DNA of 64,000 nt from Mesorhizobium sp. Root102. GTDB taxonomy: Bacteria; Pseudomonadota; Alphaproteobacteria; Rhizobiales; Rhizobiaceae. Location: assembly GCF_001425625.1 (NCBI RefSeq), contig NZ_LMCP01000001.1:311430-375429 (forward strand). The letters run 5' to 3'. Shown here one piece after another: positions 8,555 through 17,152 of this stretch (position 1 is the stretch's first letter; every line of letters begins with the position of its first letter). A program made the position numbers and the translations under genes. The notes under the pieces were generated by a model. It made no database searches and had not been told where the DNA came from. It worked only from the letters and a program-made list of their open reading frames with translations.

Positions 8555-10324
8555 TCAGGTGGAAATCAGCGTTTTGCCGGCTGCGGCGAGACTCTCGGCG
8601 CCGTCGACAACGCGCTCCTTCAAGGCACTGACCTCGCCGAGCAGGTTCTCGGCGAAGAAGCGGCAAAGCGCGATGCGGTTGTGATCGGCAAGCGCCCCCT
8701 GCGCCAGATAGGCGCCGCCGGCGGCCAGCGAGATCAGCCTGAGATAGGGCGTCGCACCCGCCAGCGCCTCGTCCGACCGGCCGTCGGCCGCCAATTTTTG
8801 CAGGAAACGGGTCGCTTGCGTCAGATCGCCAAACGCTGCGTCGAGCGCATCGGCGGTGCGGCCGAAACCTTGCAGGTTCGATGTCCGCACCACTCCGGCC
8901 ATCGCTGCCAGTTCGGCGATGTAACCATGCACATGGTCGCCGCCGCCGAGCGGCAATTTGCGCATCACCAGATCGATGGCCTGGATGCCGTTGGTGCCCT
9001 CATAGATCGGGGCGATGCGTGCATCGCGGTAGAAGGCGGCCGCGCCCGTCTCTTCGATGAAGCCCATGCCGCCGTGCACCTGGACCCCGAGCGAAGCAAC
9101 GTCCACCCCGACATCGGTCGAGAAAGCCTTGGCCAGCGGGGTCAGCAGATTGGCGCGGTCACGCCAATGCGCCGCCTCATCGCCAGCGGACACCCGAGCC
9201 AGATCGATGGCGTGGGCACAAGAATAGCTGATCGCCCGCGCGGTCTGCGTCAGAGCCTTCATGGTCAGGAGATTGCGCTGCACGTCGGGGTGATGCACGA
9301 TCGGCGCCATGCCGGCACCAGCGTAGCTCGCCGCCCTGCCTTGCCGGCGCTCATTGGCATAGGCAATCGCCTTCTGCGTTGCGGCCTCGGCGACCGCGAC
9401 CCCCTGCATGCCGACACAAAGCCGCGCATTGTTCATCATCGTGAACATGCAGGCGAGGCCCTTGTTCTCTTCGCCGATCAGCCAGCCGATGGCGCCTGGC
9501 TTGGCGCCCTGAAAGCCGTCGCCATAGATCATGGTGCAGGTCGGCGAGGCATGGATGCCGAGCTTGTGCTCGAGCCCGGAACAGAAGACGTCGTTGCGCG
9601 CGCCCAGCGAGCCATCGTCGCCGACCAGGAACTTCGGCACCAGGAACAGCGATATGCCGCGCGTGCCGGGCGGAGCATCGGGCAGCCGCGCCAGAACCAG
9701 GTGGACGATGTTGTCGGTAAAATCGTGCTCGCCATAGGTGATGAAGATTTTTTGACCGAAGATGCGGTAGCTGCCGTCACCGGCCGGCTCGGCGCGGGCG
9801 CGCAAGGCGGCAAGGTCCGAACCGGCTTGCGGTTCGGTCAGGTTCATCGTGCCCATCCACTCGCCGGACACGAGCTTTTCGAGATATTTCGCCTTGAGGT
9901 CCTCGGAGGCGTGTTTGTCGAGCGCTTCGACCGCGCCCATGGTCAGCGTCGGGCCGATGCCGAAGGCCATGGCGGCGGAGTTCCACATTTCGAGCGCGGC
10001 GACGCCAAGCATGGTCGGCAGCGCCTGGCCGCCATAGGCTTCAGGCCCGGAGAGCGCGTTCCAGCCGCCATCGATCCAACGGCGATAGAGTTCCTTCCAG
10101 CCGGGCGGTGTGGTGACGGCAGCTTCCTTCAGCACGGCACCTTGCTCGTCGCCGATCTTGTAGAGCGGTGCGACCTCTTCGGTGGCGAAGCGACCGGCCT
10201 CACCCAGAACGGCATCGACCAGATCCTCACCGAGATCGCCGAACCTGCCGGCATCAAGTGCCGATTTCATGCCGGCCACGTGCTTGAGCGTGAAAGCGAT
10301 ATCCTCGACCGGTGCTCGATACAT
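8555..10324 (-). CDS. Acyl-CoA dehydrogenase, long DmdC-like type
   Basis: This 589-residue FAD enzyme is longer than classical acyl-CoA dehydrogenases (about 380) because of a C-terminal extension. It begins MYRAPVEDIAFTLKHVAG, as in the group containing 3-methylmercaptopropionyl-CoA dehydrogenase. It shows MGTMNLTEPQAGSDLAALR, IFGQKIFITYGEHDF, the GVQVHGGMGF motif and the catalytic-Glu region YEGTNGIQAIDLVMRKLPL. The substrate (medium-chain or sulfur-containing acyl-CoA) cannot be decided. An AGGAGAGAG Shine-Dalgarno precedes the ATG. The crotonase downstream suggests a beta-oxidation-like pair. Confidence 0.92.
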   Translation of the reverse strand: MYRAPVEDIAFTLKHVAGMKSALDAGRFGDLGEDLVDAVLGEAGRFATEEVAPLYKIGDEQGAVLKEAAVTTPPGWKELYRRWIDGGWNALSGPEAYGGQALPTMLGVAALEMWNSAAMAFGIGPTLTMGAVEALDKHASEDLKAKYLEKLVSGEWMGTMNLTEPQAGSDLAALRARAEPAGDGSYRIFGQKIFITYGEHDFTDNIVHLVLARLPDAPPGTRGISLFLVPKFLVGDDGSLGARNDVFCSGLEHKLGIHASPTCTMIYGDGFQGAKPGAIGWLIGEENKGLACMFTMMNNARLCVGMQGVAVAEAATQKAIAYANERRQGRAASYAGAGMAPIVHHPDVQRNLLTMKALTQTARAISYSCAHAIDLARVSAGDEAAHWRDRANLLTPLAKAFSTDVGVDVASLGVQVHGGMGFIEETGAAAFYRDARIAPIYEGTNGIQAIDLVMRKLPLGGGDHVHGYIAELAAMAGVVRTSNLQGFGRTADALDAAFGDLTQATRFLQKLAADGRSDEALAGATPYLRLISLAAGGAYLAQGALADHNRIALCRFFAENLLGEVSALKERVVDGAESLAAAGKTLIST

Positions 10325-10539
10325 GCCGCTCTCTCCTCCTGATGCATCGGCCCCGCCGACTCTAGAGCCGGTGCCACTGCAAAACCATCAGCTTGTTGAG
10401 TGGTCTCCCATCTTCTTTTTACGTAAACGTCAAATTTTGTCACGCGGATTTTGCAATCGCGGCGGCGCGTATTAAATTCAATGATGCCGGATCAAATCAA
10501 CCGGCGACAGATCAGAACCAGCAGACCGGAACCCCTGCC

Positions 10540-10758
10540 ATGCTTGCCAGACCCGACGCCTATCGCTGCGTCGAATGCGGCCTGCCCTATCGGGCGGAGG
10601 GGTTCTGCTACCATGAAGGCAGACTGGAGCACGGTGCCGCCTATTGGTCGGATCGCGGCATATTGTGCTCGCCGCAATGCTCTCTCGCCCACCACCGTAA
10701 ACGCGCCGCCGAAGGCACGCTGCGGCAAGAGCCCGCGCCCAACCCGTTTGGATTCTAG
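10540..10758 (+). CDS. Small zinc-ribbon-like protein
   Basis: This protein has 72 residues. Two Cys pairs (CVECG near residue 10 and CSPQC near residue 46) plus FCYHEG and AHHRKR suggest a structural zinc site. The frame is open upstream to 10393, but the earlier residues show no conservation pattern. ATG at 10540 has GGA 11 bases before it. No named family is recognised; DNA- or protein-binding is only a guess. It stands between the acyl-CoA operon and the GH25 gene. Confidence 0.6.
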   Translation: MLARPDAYRCVECGLPYRAEGFCYHEGRLEHGAAYWSDRGILCSPQCSLAHHRKRAAEGTLRQEPAPNPFGF

Positions 10759-10858
10759 CCGCTGATGCGACGCCAGCTTTTCTGACGCCGGCCTCCGAAA
10801 GCAAATCATTAACCATGACGGTTCAGGATTTGCCTTTGATCAACGGGGATTCCCTGTT

Positions 10859-12025
10859 TTGAAAAGGACGGCGCGCCTCCTTCGCCGCACAGCGCTTCTC
10901 GCCTTGGCGGCGACGATGGCGCTGTCGACGGCGGCAAAGACTTCGGATTTTTCCGAACCCTGGAAGAACGCTGACCGCGCCCTGGTCGTCGACGCCTACG
11001 AGTACAATTCCATCGACTGGGCGCGACTCGCCACCGACAAGCGCATCGTCGCCTTCATCAACAAAGCCTCCGACGGCATGCCGCCGCCCTATTTCTGTTT
11101 GGGTGACGACACCGAGATGAAGCTCTGCAAGGCGCTGTGGAAACGCCATGCGGTGACGCGGGAACTGTTCCGGACGCGCCGGGTCGTTACCAAGGCACTT
11201 GGCCTGAAATGGGGCGCCTATCATCTCGCCCGCCCCGGCAATCCGGTCGAACAGGCCAATAATTTCCTCGATTTCGCCGAGCCTGCGCCGGACGATCTCA
11301 TGGCTCTCGACATCGAGGGCAACGATCCTTCGCAATGGATGTCGCTCGACGATGCCGAGGAGTTCGTGCGCCAGGTGCATCGGCGCATCGGACGTTTCCC
11401 GGTGCTCTACACCAACGGCAAGACGGCCCAGTACATTGCCGACAACAGCTACAGATACAGGCTCCTGTCGCGGCTGCCGCTCTGGTATGCGCGTTACAAG
11501 TCCGACATCGACGTGCATTTTCCGATGGGCAACTGGCAAGGCTACGCACTGTGGCAGTTTTCGGCGCAAGCCAATTGCGGCCGTTTCCGCTGCCCTTACA
11601 GGGTCGCAGGCACGCCTAACGACATCGACGTCAATGTCGCGCCGACAGACGCCGCCACGCTACGCGCGCAATGGCCGTTCGGTGGGCTCATCGACGTGCC
11701 GCCCGACTATCTCGCATCGATACCGCTACCGGTCTCACGCGAAGCCGGCCTTGCCGGCAATGTCACCATCACCTACGCGTCCGTGGCCGCGCCGCCGACT
11801 TTCGAGGAGATGGTTGCAGCGCTGGGCACACGTTGGTCGCGTTTCCGCGACGGCTTCCGCATGCCAGTGGTGAAGACGGTGCCGCGACGGCCGGGTTTCG
11901 GCATTGTCCAATATGTCGCCTGGAAGCGGACCGAACAGCGTTCCCCCGCGCAACTCGACGCCGCCTTTGCCGCCGCCGATCCGCTCAGCACCGCTTCAAC
12001 CGAGATCGATCGCGGTTTGCGGTAG
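10859..12025 (+). CDS. Exported glycoside hydrolase family 25 (lysozyme-like) protein
   Basis: GH25 enzymes cleave the MurNAc-GlcNAc bond of peptidoglycan. The 388-residue protein has an Arg-rich signal peptide (MKRTARLLRRTALLALAATM). The TIM-barrel domain (about 35-270) starts with VVDAYEYNSIDWARL and carries the acidic DxE motif in ALDIEGNDPSQW and the late YALWQFSAQANCG. The last 110 residues are an extra unassigned region. The start is TTG with GGGGA about 10 bases upstream; no ATG fits. A TTAACCAT sequence at 10807-10814 resembles a CtrA half-site, but that alone is weak evidence. Confidence 0.85.
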   Translation: MKRTARLLRRTALLALAATMALSTAAKTSDFSEPWKNADRALVVDAYEYNSIDWARLATDKRIVAFINKASDGMPPPYFCLGDDTEMKLCKALWKRHAVTRELFRTRRVVTKALGLKWGAYHLARPGNPVEQANNFLDFAEPAPDDLMALDIEGNDPSQWMSLDDAEEFVRQVHRRIGRFPVLYTNGKTAQYIADNSYRYRLLSRLPLWYARYKSDIDVHFPMGNWQGYALWQFSAQANCGRFRCPYRVAGTPNDIDVNVAPTDAATLRAQWPFGGLIDVPPDYLASIPLPVSREAGLAGNVTITYASVAAPPTFEEMVAALGTRWSRFRDGFRMPVVKTVPRRPGFGIVQYVAWKRTEQRSPAQLDAAFAAADPLSTASTEIDRGLR

Positions 12026-12049
12026 ACTGCCGTCTCCCAATACAGAATT

Positions 12050-13327
12050 TCAGCCAGCCTGCTCGCGCACCACGGCCTGCCAGCCGATGTCGCGGCGACA
12101 GAAGCCATCCGGCCAGTCGATGCGGTCGAGCGCGGCATAGGCTCGTTTCTGCGCCTCGCCGACCGTTGCGCCTGATGCCGTGACATTGAGGACGCGGCCG
12201 CCATTGGCAACCAGCGCGCCGCCGTTGATGGCAGTGCCGGCGTGGAAGATCTGGACACCGTCGCTCGCCGCGTCTTCGACGCCGCTGATGACTGATCCCT
12301 TTTCCGGCGTGCCGGGATAGCCCCTGGCCGCCATCACCACGGTGAGCGCGGCCTCGTCGCGCCAGCGCACCGACATATGCGCAAGCTGGCCGTCGGTTGC
12401 CGCGTTGAGCAGGACCAGCAGATCGTCCTTCAGCCGCATCATCAGCACCTGGCATTCCGGATCGCCGAAACGGGTGTTGTATTCGATCAGCTTCGGCCCC
12501 TTGTCCGTGATCATCAGCCCGGCGAACAGCATGCCGGAGAACGGCGCGCCAAGTTCTGCCATGCCGCGCATGGTTGGCTCGATGATCTCGCGCATGGTGC
12601 GCTCGACCAGTTCCGGCGTCATCACCGGGGCCGGCGAATAGGCGCCCATGCCGCCGGTGTTAGGGCCGGTGTCGCCATCGCCGACGCGCTTGTGATCCTG
12701 CGCGGTGCCGAAGGGAAGTGCTGTGGTGCCGTCGCAGAGGCAAAAGAAACTTGCCTCCTCGCCGGTCATGAACTCCTCGACCACCACTTCCGCGCCGGCA
12801 GCGCCGAAGGAACCATCGAAACAAGCATCGAGCGCGGCCTGCGCTTCGCCGAGCGTCATGGCGACGGTGACGCCCTTACCGGCAGCGAGCCCATCGGCCT
12901 TGATGACGATCGGCGCGCCCGTCTTTTCAACATAGGCCTTGGCCGAGGCCAGGTCGCCGAAGCGGCCATAGGCGGCGGTCGGGATGTTGTACCGGGCGCA
13001 GAGGTCCTTGGTGAAACCTTTAGAGCCTTCCAGCTGTGCGGCAGCCTTGGAGGGTCCGAAGACGCGGATGTTTTCGGCGCGAAGATCGTCGGCAATGCCG
13101 GCGACCAGCGGCCCCTCCGGGCCAACCACGACGAGGTCGATCTCTTTTTCCCGGCAAAACGTGGCTACAGCGGCATGGTCGGCTGTATCCAGTTTCACCA
13201 GTTCGGCCTCGCCGCCGATACCCGGATTGCCGGGGGCGGCATAAAGCTTCGTCAGCAGCGGCGACGAGGCGATCTTCCAGGCGAGCGCATGTTCGCGGCC
13301 GCCGGAGCCGAGAAGAAGAACGTTCAT
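12050..13327 (-). CDS. purD: Phosphoribosylamine-glycine ligase
   Basis: PurD joins glycine to phosphoribosylamine using ATP, the second step of de novo purine synthesis. The 425-residue protein begins [20 protein letters not shown]. It has the ATP-grasp segments [33 protein letters not shown] and the metal-binding [17 protein letters not shown], so all domains are present. AGAGGTGG lies just before the ATG. It is a lone gene between the GH25 gene and a PhyH gene, converging with the former. Confidence 0.97.
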   Translation of the reverse strand: MNVLLLGSGGREHALAWKIASSPLLTKLYAAPGNPGIGGEAELVKLDTADHAAVATFCREKEIDLVVVGPEGPLVAGIADDLRAENIRVFGPSKAAAQLEGSKGFTKDLCARYNIPTAAYGRFGDLASAKAYVEKTGAPIVIKADGLAAGKGVTVAMTLGEAQAALDACFDGSFGAAGAEVVVEEFMTGEEASFFCLCDGTTALPFGTAQDHKRVGDGDTGPNTGGMGAYSPAPVMTPELVERTMREIIEPTMRGMAELGAPFSGMLFAGLMITDKGPKLIEYNTRFGDPECQVLMMRLKDDLLVLLNAATDGQLAHMSVRWRDEAALTVVMAARGYPGTPEKGSVISGVEDAASDGVQIFHAGTAINGGALVANGGRVLNVTASGATVGEAQKRAYAALDRIDWPDGFCRRDIGWQAVVREQAG

Positions 13328-13440
13328 GGCCCACCTCTTGATGCCTATAATCCTGCAGAGAACCCGCTATTGCTCTCTGCGCGACGGGTCAAGGCATCAG
13401 GGCGCATTGATCGGAATTGCGCACGGGAACGTTATCCCCG

Positions 13441-13480
13441 GCCGAATATGGGAGCCGAATTCCGGCGCCCATATTCTGGC
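13441..13480. terminator. Long nested hairpin downstream of the PhyH gene
   Basis: GAATATGGG (13444-13452) pairs perfectly with CCCATATTC (13468-13476). GCC/GGC pairs extend the stem outside, and a second GCCG/CGGC stem nests inside with a 5-base AATTC loop. It begins 6 bases after the stop codon of the minus-strand PhyH gene. There is no U-run, so it may be an mRNA-end structure or a repeat rather than a classical terminator. Confidence 0.5.
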
Positions 13481-13485
13481 CCGCT

Positions 13486-14307
13486 TCAGCCCTGGAAGAC
13501 GACCGGAAACCAGTCCTCCCGCAATTTCTGTCCCGGCTGCATGCCATGGCCGTGATAGGGCGGCGACGTGCGTCCCGGCCGCTCGATATAGCGCGCATCG
13601 TCACCGACCCAGCGCAGCGACAGCGCCCGGCGCCGCGCCGCGGTCAGGTTGCCGCGCGCGCCATGCGCGGTCCTGAAGTCGAACAGAATGGCGTCGCCCG
13701 GCTCCATTTCCCATTCGAGCACTTTCAGCGACGGATCGTTGTCGGGGTCAGGCACCGGCAGATAGTCGCCCTCGCCGGCATAGAAATTGCTGTCGTCGAG
13801 CCAGCGCACCGGCAGGATCATCTTGTCCCATTTGTGCGAGCCGGCGATCAGGCGCAATGTCGCCTCCTTCACCGAGTCGATGGGTATCCAGAAGCTTACC
13901 GTCTGCTGGCCATCGACGAAGTAGTACGGAATGTCCTGGTGCCAGGGTGTCGGCTTCTGCGTGCCGGGTTCCTTGACCAGCACATGATCGTGGAAGAACT
14001 GCGCGGTGCGCGACTGCATCACCGCCGCAGCCAGTTCAGCGGCGGGTGATTCCCGCACCACGCTGACGAATTCGGGAATGCGCTCCCAGTTGCAATAGTC
14101 GTCGAAGAAACTGCCGCGGCCGTTGGCTATGTCGGATGCAGTGGCGCTGCGGTTCTGCATGTTGCGCTCGATGCCGGCGGCGATCGTGTCGACCCAGCCC
14201 TTGAAGGCGCCGCGAATGCAGACCGCACCGTCACGCTGATAGTCGGCGATCGTCTTTGCATCGATTGTCTGGGCATCGATTGTCTGGGGGTCGGTTGCGG
14301 AAGCCAT
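13486..14307 (-). CDS. Phytanoyl-CoA dioxygenase (PhyH) family protein
   Basis: PhyH proteins are Fe(II)/2-oxoglutarate hydroxylases. The 273-residue protein has the HxD iron motif in PTPWHQDIPYYFVDGQ and the supporting TVSFWIPID strand. The distal histidine lies in FDFRTAHGARGN, followed by an Arg-rich RRRALSLRWVGDD that would hold 2-oxoglutarate. The enzyme therefore looks active; the substrate is unknown. An AAAAGGAGAG Shine-Dalgarno precedes the ATG. It is divergent from a LysR gene with 89 bases between starts, so that regulator probably controls it. Confidence 0.88.
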   Translation of the reverse strand: MASATDPQTIDAQTIDAKTIADYQRDGAVCIRGAFKGWVDTIAAGIERNMQNRSATASDIANGRGSFFDDYCNWERIPEFVSVVRESPAAELAAAVMQSRTAQFFHDHVLVKEPGTQKPTPWHQDIPYYFVDGQQTVSFWIPIDSVKEATLRLIAGSHKWDKMILPVRWLDDSNFYAGEGDYLPVPDPDNDPSLKVLEWEMEPGDAILFDFRTAHGARGNLTAARRRALSLRWVGDDARYIERPGRTSPPYHGHGMQPGQKLREDWFPVVFQG

Positions 14308-14345
14308 GGCGCTCTCCTTTTGGAATGAACCGACTATTGCAACCC

Positions 14346-14365
14346 TTATTCATTCAGTAAAATAA
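14346..14365. promoter_or_regulatory. Candidate LysR operator between PhyH and LysR genes
   Basis: TTATT (14346-14350) and AATAA (14361-14365) form an inverted repeat with a 10-base spacer. It sits in the AT-rich centre of an 89-base divergent promoter region. LysR-type regulators commonly bind such sites beside their own promoter. Assignment is by position and symmetry only. Confidence 0.35.
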
Positions 14366-14396
14366 TAACTCTCCATTTGATACATAGGACGAACCT

Positions 14397-15308
14397 ATGA
14401 ATGTGACCCTCACCCAATTGCGTTATCTTGTCGCCGTTGCTCGTCACGGCAGCGTTACGGGCGCAGCCAAGGTGCTGAACGTATCGCAGCCTTCGATTTC
14501 GGTAGCCATCGATGCGGTCGAAAAGAATTTCGGCCAGAAGCTGTTCGTCCGCCAGCGGGGAAGCGGCGTGTCGCCGACATCGTTCGGCCGCGCCGTCGTG
14601 ACCAAGGCAAGACAGGTTCTCACCGAAACGGACGAACTCATCAGCCTGGGTTCAAGCAAATCGGCTGTCAGCGGAGAACTGGTGCTGGGATGCTTCGAGG
14701 ATCTGGCACCGTTCTTCGCGCCGGCCCTGCTGCGCGCCTTCTCCGAACGCCATCCAGCCGTCAAGGTCGTCGTTCGCGGCGAGACGTTCGAGACGCTAGG
14801 GCGGCGGCTCGGCGACGCGGCCATCGATCTCGGCCTCACCTACGATCTCAGCCTGCCGACGCATTTCGCCCGCATCCTGCTGCGCGAACTTCGTCCGCAC
14901 GCTCTGTTGCCGGCAGGCCATGCCCTGGCGGATTGCCCATCGGTCAGCCTTGCGGATCTGGCCGCCTATCCGCTGATCACCACGGACCAGCCGCACAGCT
15001 GGCAGCACATGCTCGACCTGTTCCGCAGCCGCGGCCTGTCGCCGGTGGCTGACTCGACAACAAGCTCGTTCGAACTGCAGCGCTCCATGGTCGCCAACGG
15101 TTTCGGCGTTGCGGTCAGCTATACCCGTCCGCATGGGGACCGCAGCTATGACGGGCTGCCGCTCATCTGCAAGCCACTGTCGGATCCGCTACCCATGCAG
15201 CGGATCCTGCTCACCTATGACACGCATCAGCGTGTGTCGAATGCGGCACTGGCCTTCGTCGAGGTGGCCAAAGGTTGGTTCGCCACCCGCGACATCTTTG
15301 CCTCGTGA
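14397..15308 (+). CDS. LysR-family transcriptional regulator
   Basis: This 303-residue protein has an N-terminal winged helix-turn-helix (residues 1-60: VTLTQLRYLVAVARHGSVTG, then AAKVLNVSQPSISVAIDAVE). A periplasmic-binding-like effector domain (about 90-300) follows. It is divergent from the PhyH dioxygenase, the usual arrangement for a LysR regulator and its target. The ligand is unknown. The effector domain resembles CynR/GltC-type regulators only in general form. Confidence 0.92.
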   Translation: MNVTLTQLRYLVAVARHGSVTGAAKVLNVSQPSISVAIDAVEKNFGQKLFVRQRGSGVSPTSFGRAVVTKARQVLTETDELISLGSSKSAVSGELVLGCFEDLAPFFAPALLRAFSERHPAVKVVVRGETFETLGRRLGDAAIDLGLTYDLSLPTHFARILLRELRPHALLPAGHALADCPSVSLADLAAYPLITTDQPHSWQHMLDLFRSRGLSPVADSTTSSFELQRSMVANGFGVAVSYTRPHGDRSYDGLPLICKPLSDPLPMQRILLTYDTHQRVSNAALAFVEVAKGWFATRDIFAS

Positions 15309-15370
15309 AAGGCTGACGGACGCCGCTCCTCCGCTTGCCGCTTGACGGTTTCCGCCGCTGCTGCCACTCC

Positions 15371-16360
15371 ATGGACATGGAAACTATCCAGTCGAAAGCG
15401 GCCCAGGGCCGTGTCGCCGATGCGCCGAACGGCCACTGGGTCTATCGCGTGCTGCCGCGCTCGATATGGCCCTATGCGCAGCTTGCCCGATGGGACAGGC
15501 CGATCGGCTGGCAGCTGCTGCTGTGGCCGTGCTGGTGGTCGGCTGCCCTTGCGGCGAGCGCCTATCCGCGTCCCGGCGACCCGCTGCTCTCACTGCTGCC
15601 GGCGCCCTGGTATCTCGTGCTGTTCCTGGCCGGCGCCATCGCCATGCGCGGCGCCGGCTGCACCTACAACGACCTCGTCGACGAGGACATCGACAACCAG
15701 GTCGAGCGCACGCGCTCGCGGCCGCTGCCGTCCGGCAAAGCGACGCGCCGGCGAGCATGGCTGTTTGTTGCCCTGCAGGCCCTGGTCGGCCTCGTGGTGC
15801 TCATCCAGTTCAACAGCTTCGCCATCCTGCTCGGCATCTGCTCACTGGCGATCATCGCCATCTATCCGTTCATGAAGCGGATAACCAACTGGCCGCAACT
15901 GGTGCTCGGCCTTGCCTTTTCCTGGGGCGCACTGATGGGATGGGCGGTCGAGTTCGGCGATCTCGATGGGCCCGCAATCATGCTCTATATCGGCTCGATC
16001 CTGTGGGTGATCGGCTACGACACGATCTACGCGCATCAGGACAAGGAAGACGACGCCATTGTCGGCGTGCGCTCGACGGCACGCCTGTTTGGCGACAACA
16101 CCAAATCGTGGCTGGCAGGGCTCTATGGCGGCGCGCTGATCTGCTTTGCCATCGCCTTCGCATCGGCGCAGGCTCCAGTGGTGGCGCTGGCCGGGCTGAT
16201 CGCCGCCGGCGCCCATATGGCGCGGCAGATCGCCGTGTTGGATATCGACAATCCGGACCAATGCCTGCGCCTGTTCAGGTCGAACAACCAGGTCGGCTGG
16301 CTGATCTTCCTGGGCCTGATCGGCGGCGCTGTATGGGTAGCACTGAAGCCGCTGGTTTAG
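15371..16360 (+). CDS. ubiA: 4-hydroxybenzoate polyprenyltransferase
   Basis: UbiA attaches the polyprenyl tail to 4-hydroxybenzoate in ubiquinone synthesis, in the inner membrane. The 329-residue protein has about eight to nine membrane helices. The first Asp-rich motif is NDLVDEDID (residues 100-108) with RTRSRPLPSG after it; the second is YDTIYAHQDKEDD, binding the diphosphate through Mg2+. The frame is open from TTG at 15335, but ATG at 15371 is more likely. A polyprenyl synthase that could supply its donor is encoded at 31908-32924. It is a lone gene ending in a terminator. Confidence 0.95.
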   Translation: MDMETIQSKAAQGRVADAPNGHWVYRVLPRSIWPYAQLARWDRPIGWQLLLWPCWWSAALAASAYPRPGDPLLSLLPAPWYLVLFLAGAIAMRGAGCTYNDLVDEDIDNQVERTRSRPLPSGKATRRRAWLFVALQALVGLVVLIQFNSFAILLGICSLAIIAIYPFMKRITNWPQLVLGLAFSWGALMGWAVEFGDLDGPAIMLYIGSILWVIGYDTIYAHQDKEDDAIVGVRSTARLFGDNTKSWLAGLYGGALICFAIAFASAQAPVVALAGLIAAGAHMARQIAVLDIDNPDQCLRLFRSNNQVGWLIFLGLIGGAVWVALKPLV

Positions 16361-16376
16361 CGGCTTCGCTTTTCTT
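16346..16376 (+). terminator. Rho-independent-type terminator of ubiA
   Basis: AAGCCGCT (16346-16353) pairs with AGCGGCTT (16359-16366) around a 5-base loop, followed by CGCTTTTCTT. The stem covers the last codons and stop of ubiA. The DUF6101-like gene ends on the other strand at 16401. Confidence 0.7.
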
Positions 16377-16400
16377 GCATGTTCCCTACCGGGATCATGC

Positions 16401-16967
16401 TCACTCGCGCGAAATGATCTCCTGGCCGTCGATGACCAGCCTGAGACCGAGGTCGCCGGCCCTGCGGCGAGCGAGGAAGCGCGGGCGTCGGGTGTTGGAC
16501 ACACGGCCCTTGCGGCGATCCTGCGGCGGCAGCGTCTTGATGGCGGCGCCGAGCGATTCTTCCAGGGTGCGGGCGACGCCGTCCGACTCGATCAGCAGCA
16601 TCGGCAGACGGTAGGCGTCGGCCCAGGCGCGCCAGTCGGCGGCGACATCGTCGAGATCGTCGGCCACCAGCAGCGGCACCGACAGCATCGGATCGTTGTG
16701 CAGGAGTTCCAGGGTCACCGTGACATTGCCGTCAGGGTCTTCCATGGCGCGGGCGGCAACGCCGCGGAACGCATTGGCGGGCAGAGCGATGATCGCCGGC
16801 ACGCCGCTCATCTCGAGCAGGCGGCGGATCACGGCGCCGCGCTGGTCGATGGTGAAGGTCACATCGCCGTAGTCGTCGCGTGTCGCGTAGCTCACCACTT
16901 GCGGCAGGCGAAATGGGTCGAGGCGCATGTTGCGTCCCGCCCAGACTGGCTTCAGTCCGGTGTTCAT
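16401..16967 (-). CDS. DUF6101-like conserved hypothetical protein
   Basis: This 188-residue soluble protein has no signal peptide or membrane segment. It has a beta-rich middle (YGDVTFTIDQRGAVIRRLLE, GNVTVTLELLHNDP) and a basic C-terminal stretch with RRKGR and RRPRFLARRRAG. It resembles a protein family common in Rhizobiales annotated DUF6101; I am only moderately sure of that name. Its function is unknown. Upstream lies the convergent-free end of the FAD-linked oxidase gene, and ubiA ends 41 bases downstream on the other strand. Confidence 0.7.
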   Translation of the reverse strand: MNTGLKPVWAGRNMRLDPFRLPQVVSYATRDDYGDVTFTIDQRGAVIRRLLEMSGVPAIIALPANAFRGVAARAMEDPDGNVTVTLELLHNDPMLSVPLLVADDLDDVAADWRAWADAYRLPMLLIESDGVARTLEESLGAAIKTLPPQDRRKGRVSNTRRPRFLARRRAGDLGLRLVIDGQEIISRE

Positions 16968-17152
16968 AGGGTGGCCTTCCTGTCTGTCTCCTGAGAGCCG
17001 TGTCCGGTTCTCTCCGGGCCGGTTTTTCCAGCCTCGTTTGTATGGAGACAGTAGCGTGGGCTCCTTACCGCCCCGCTTAAGAAAGTCGGTTAAATTTTGC
17101 TGATCTCAGGGATGGTTATCGGAATCCCACCAGCCACAAGATGTCGAAAGGA

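Noticed and set aside
8681..10342. 553-codon frame opposite the acyl-CoA dehydrogenase
   Set aside because: A shadow of the real gene; His/Arg/Gly-rich product without family features.
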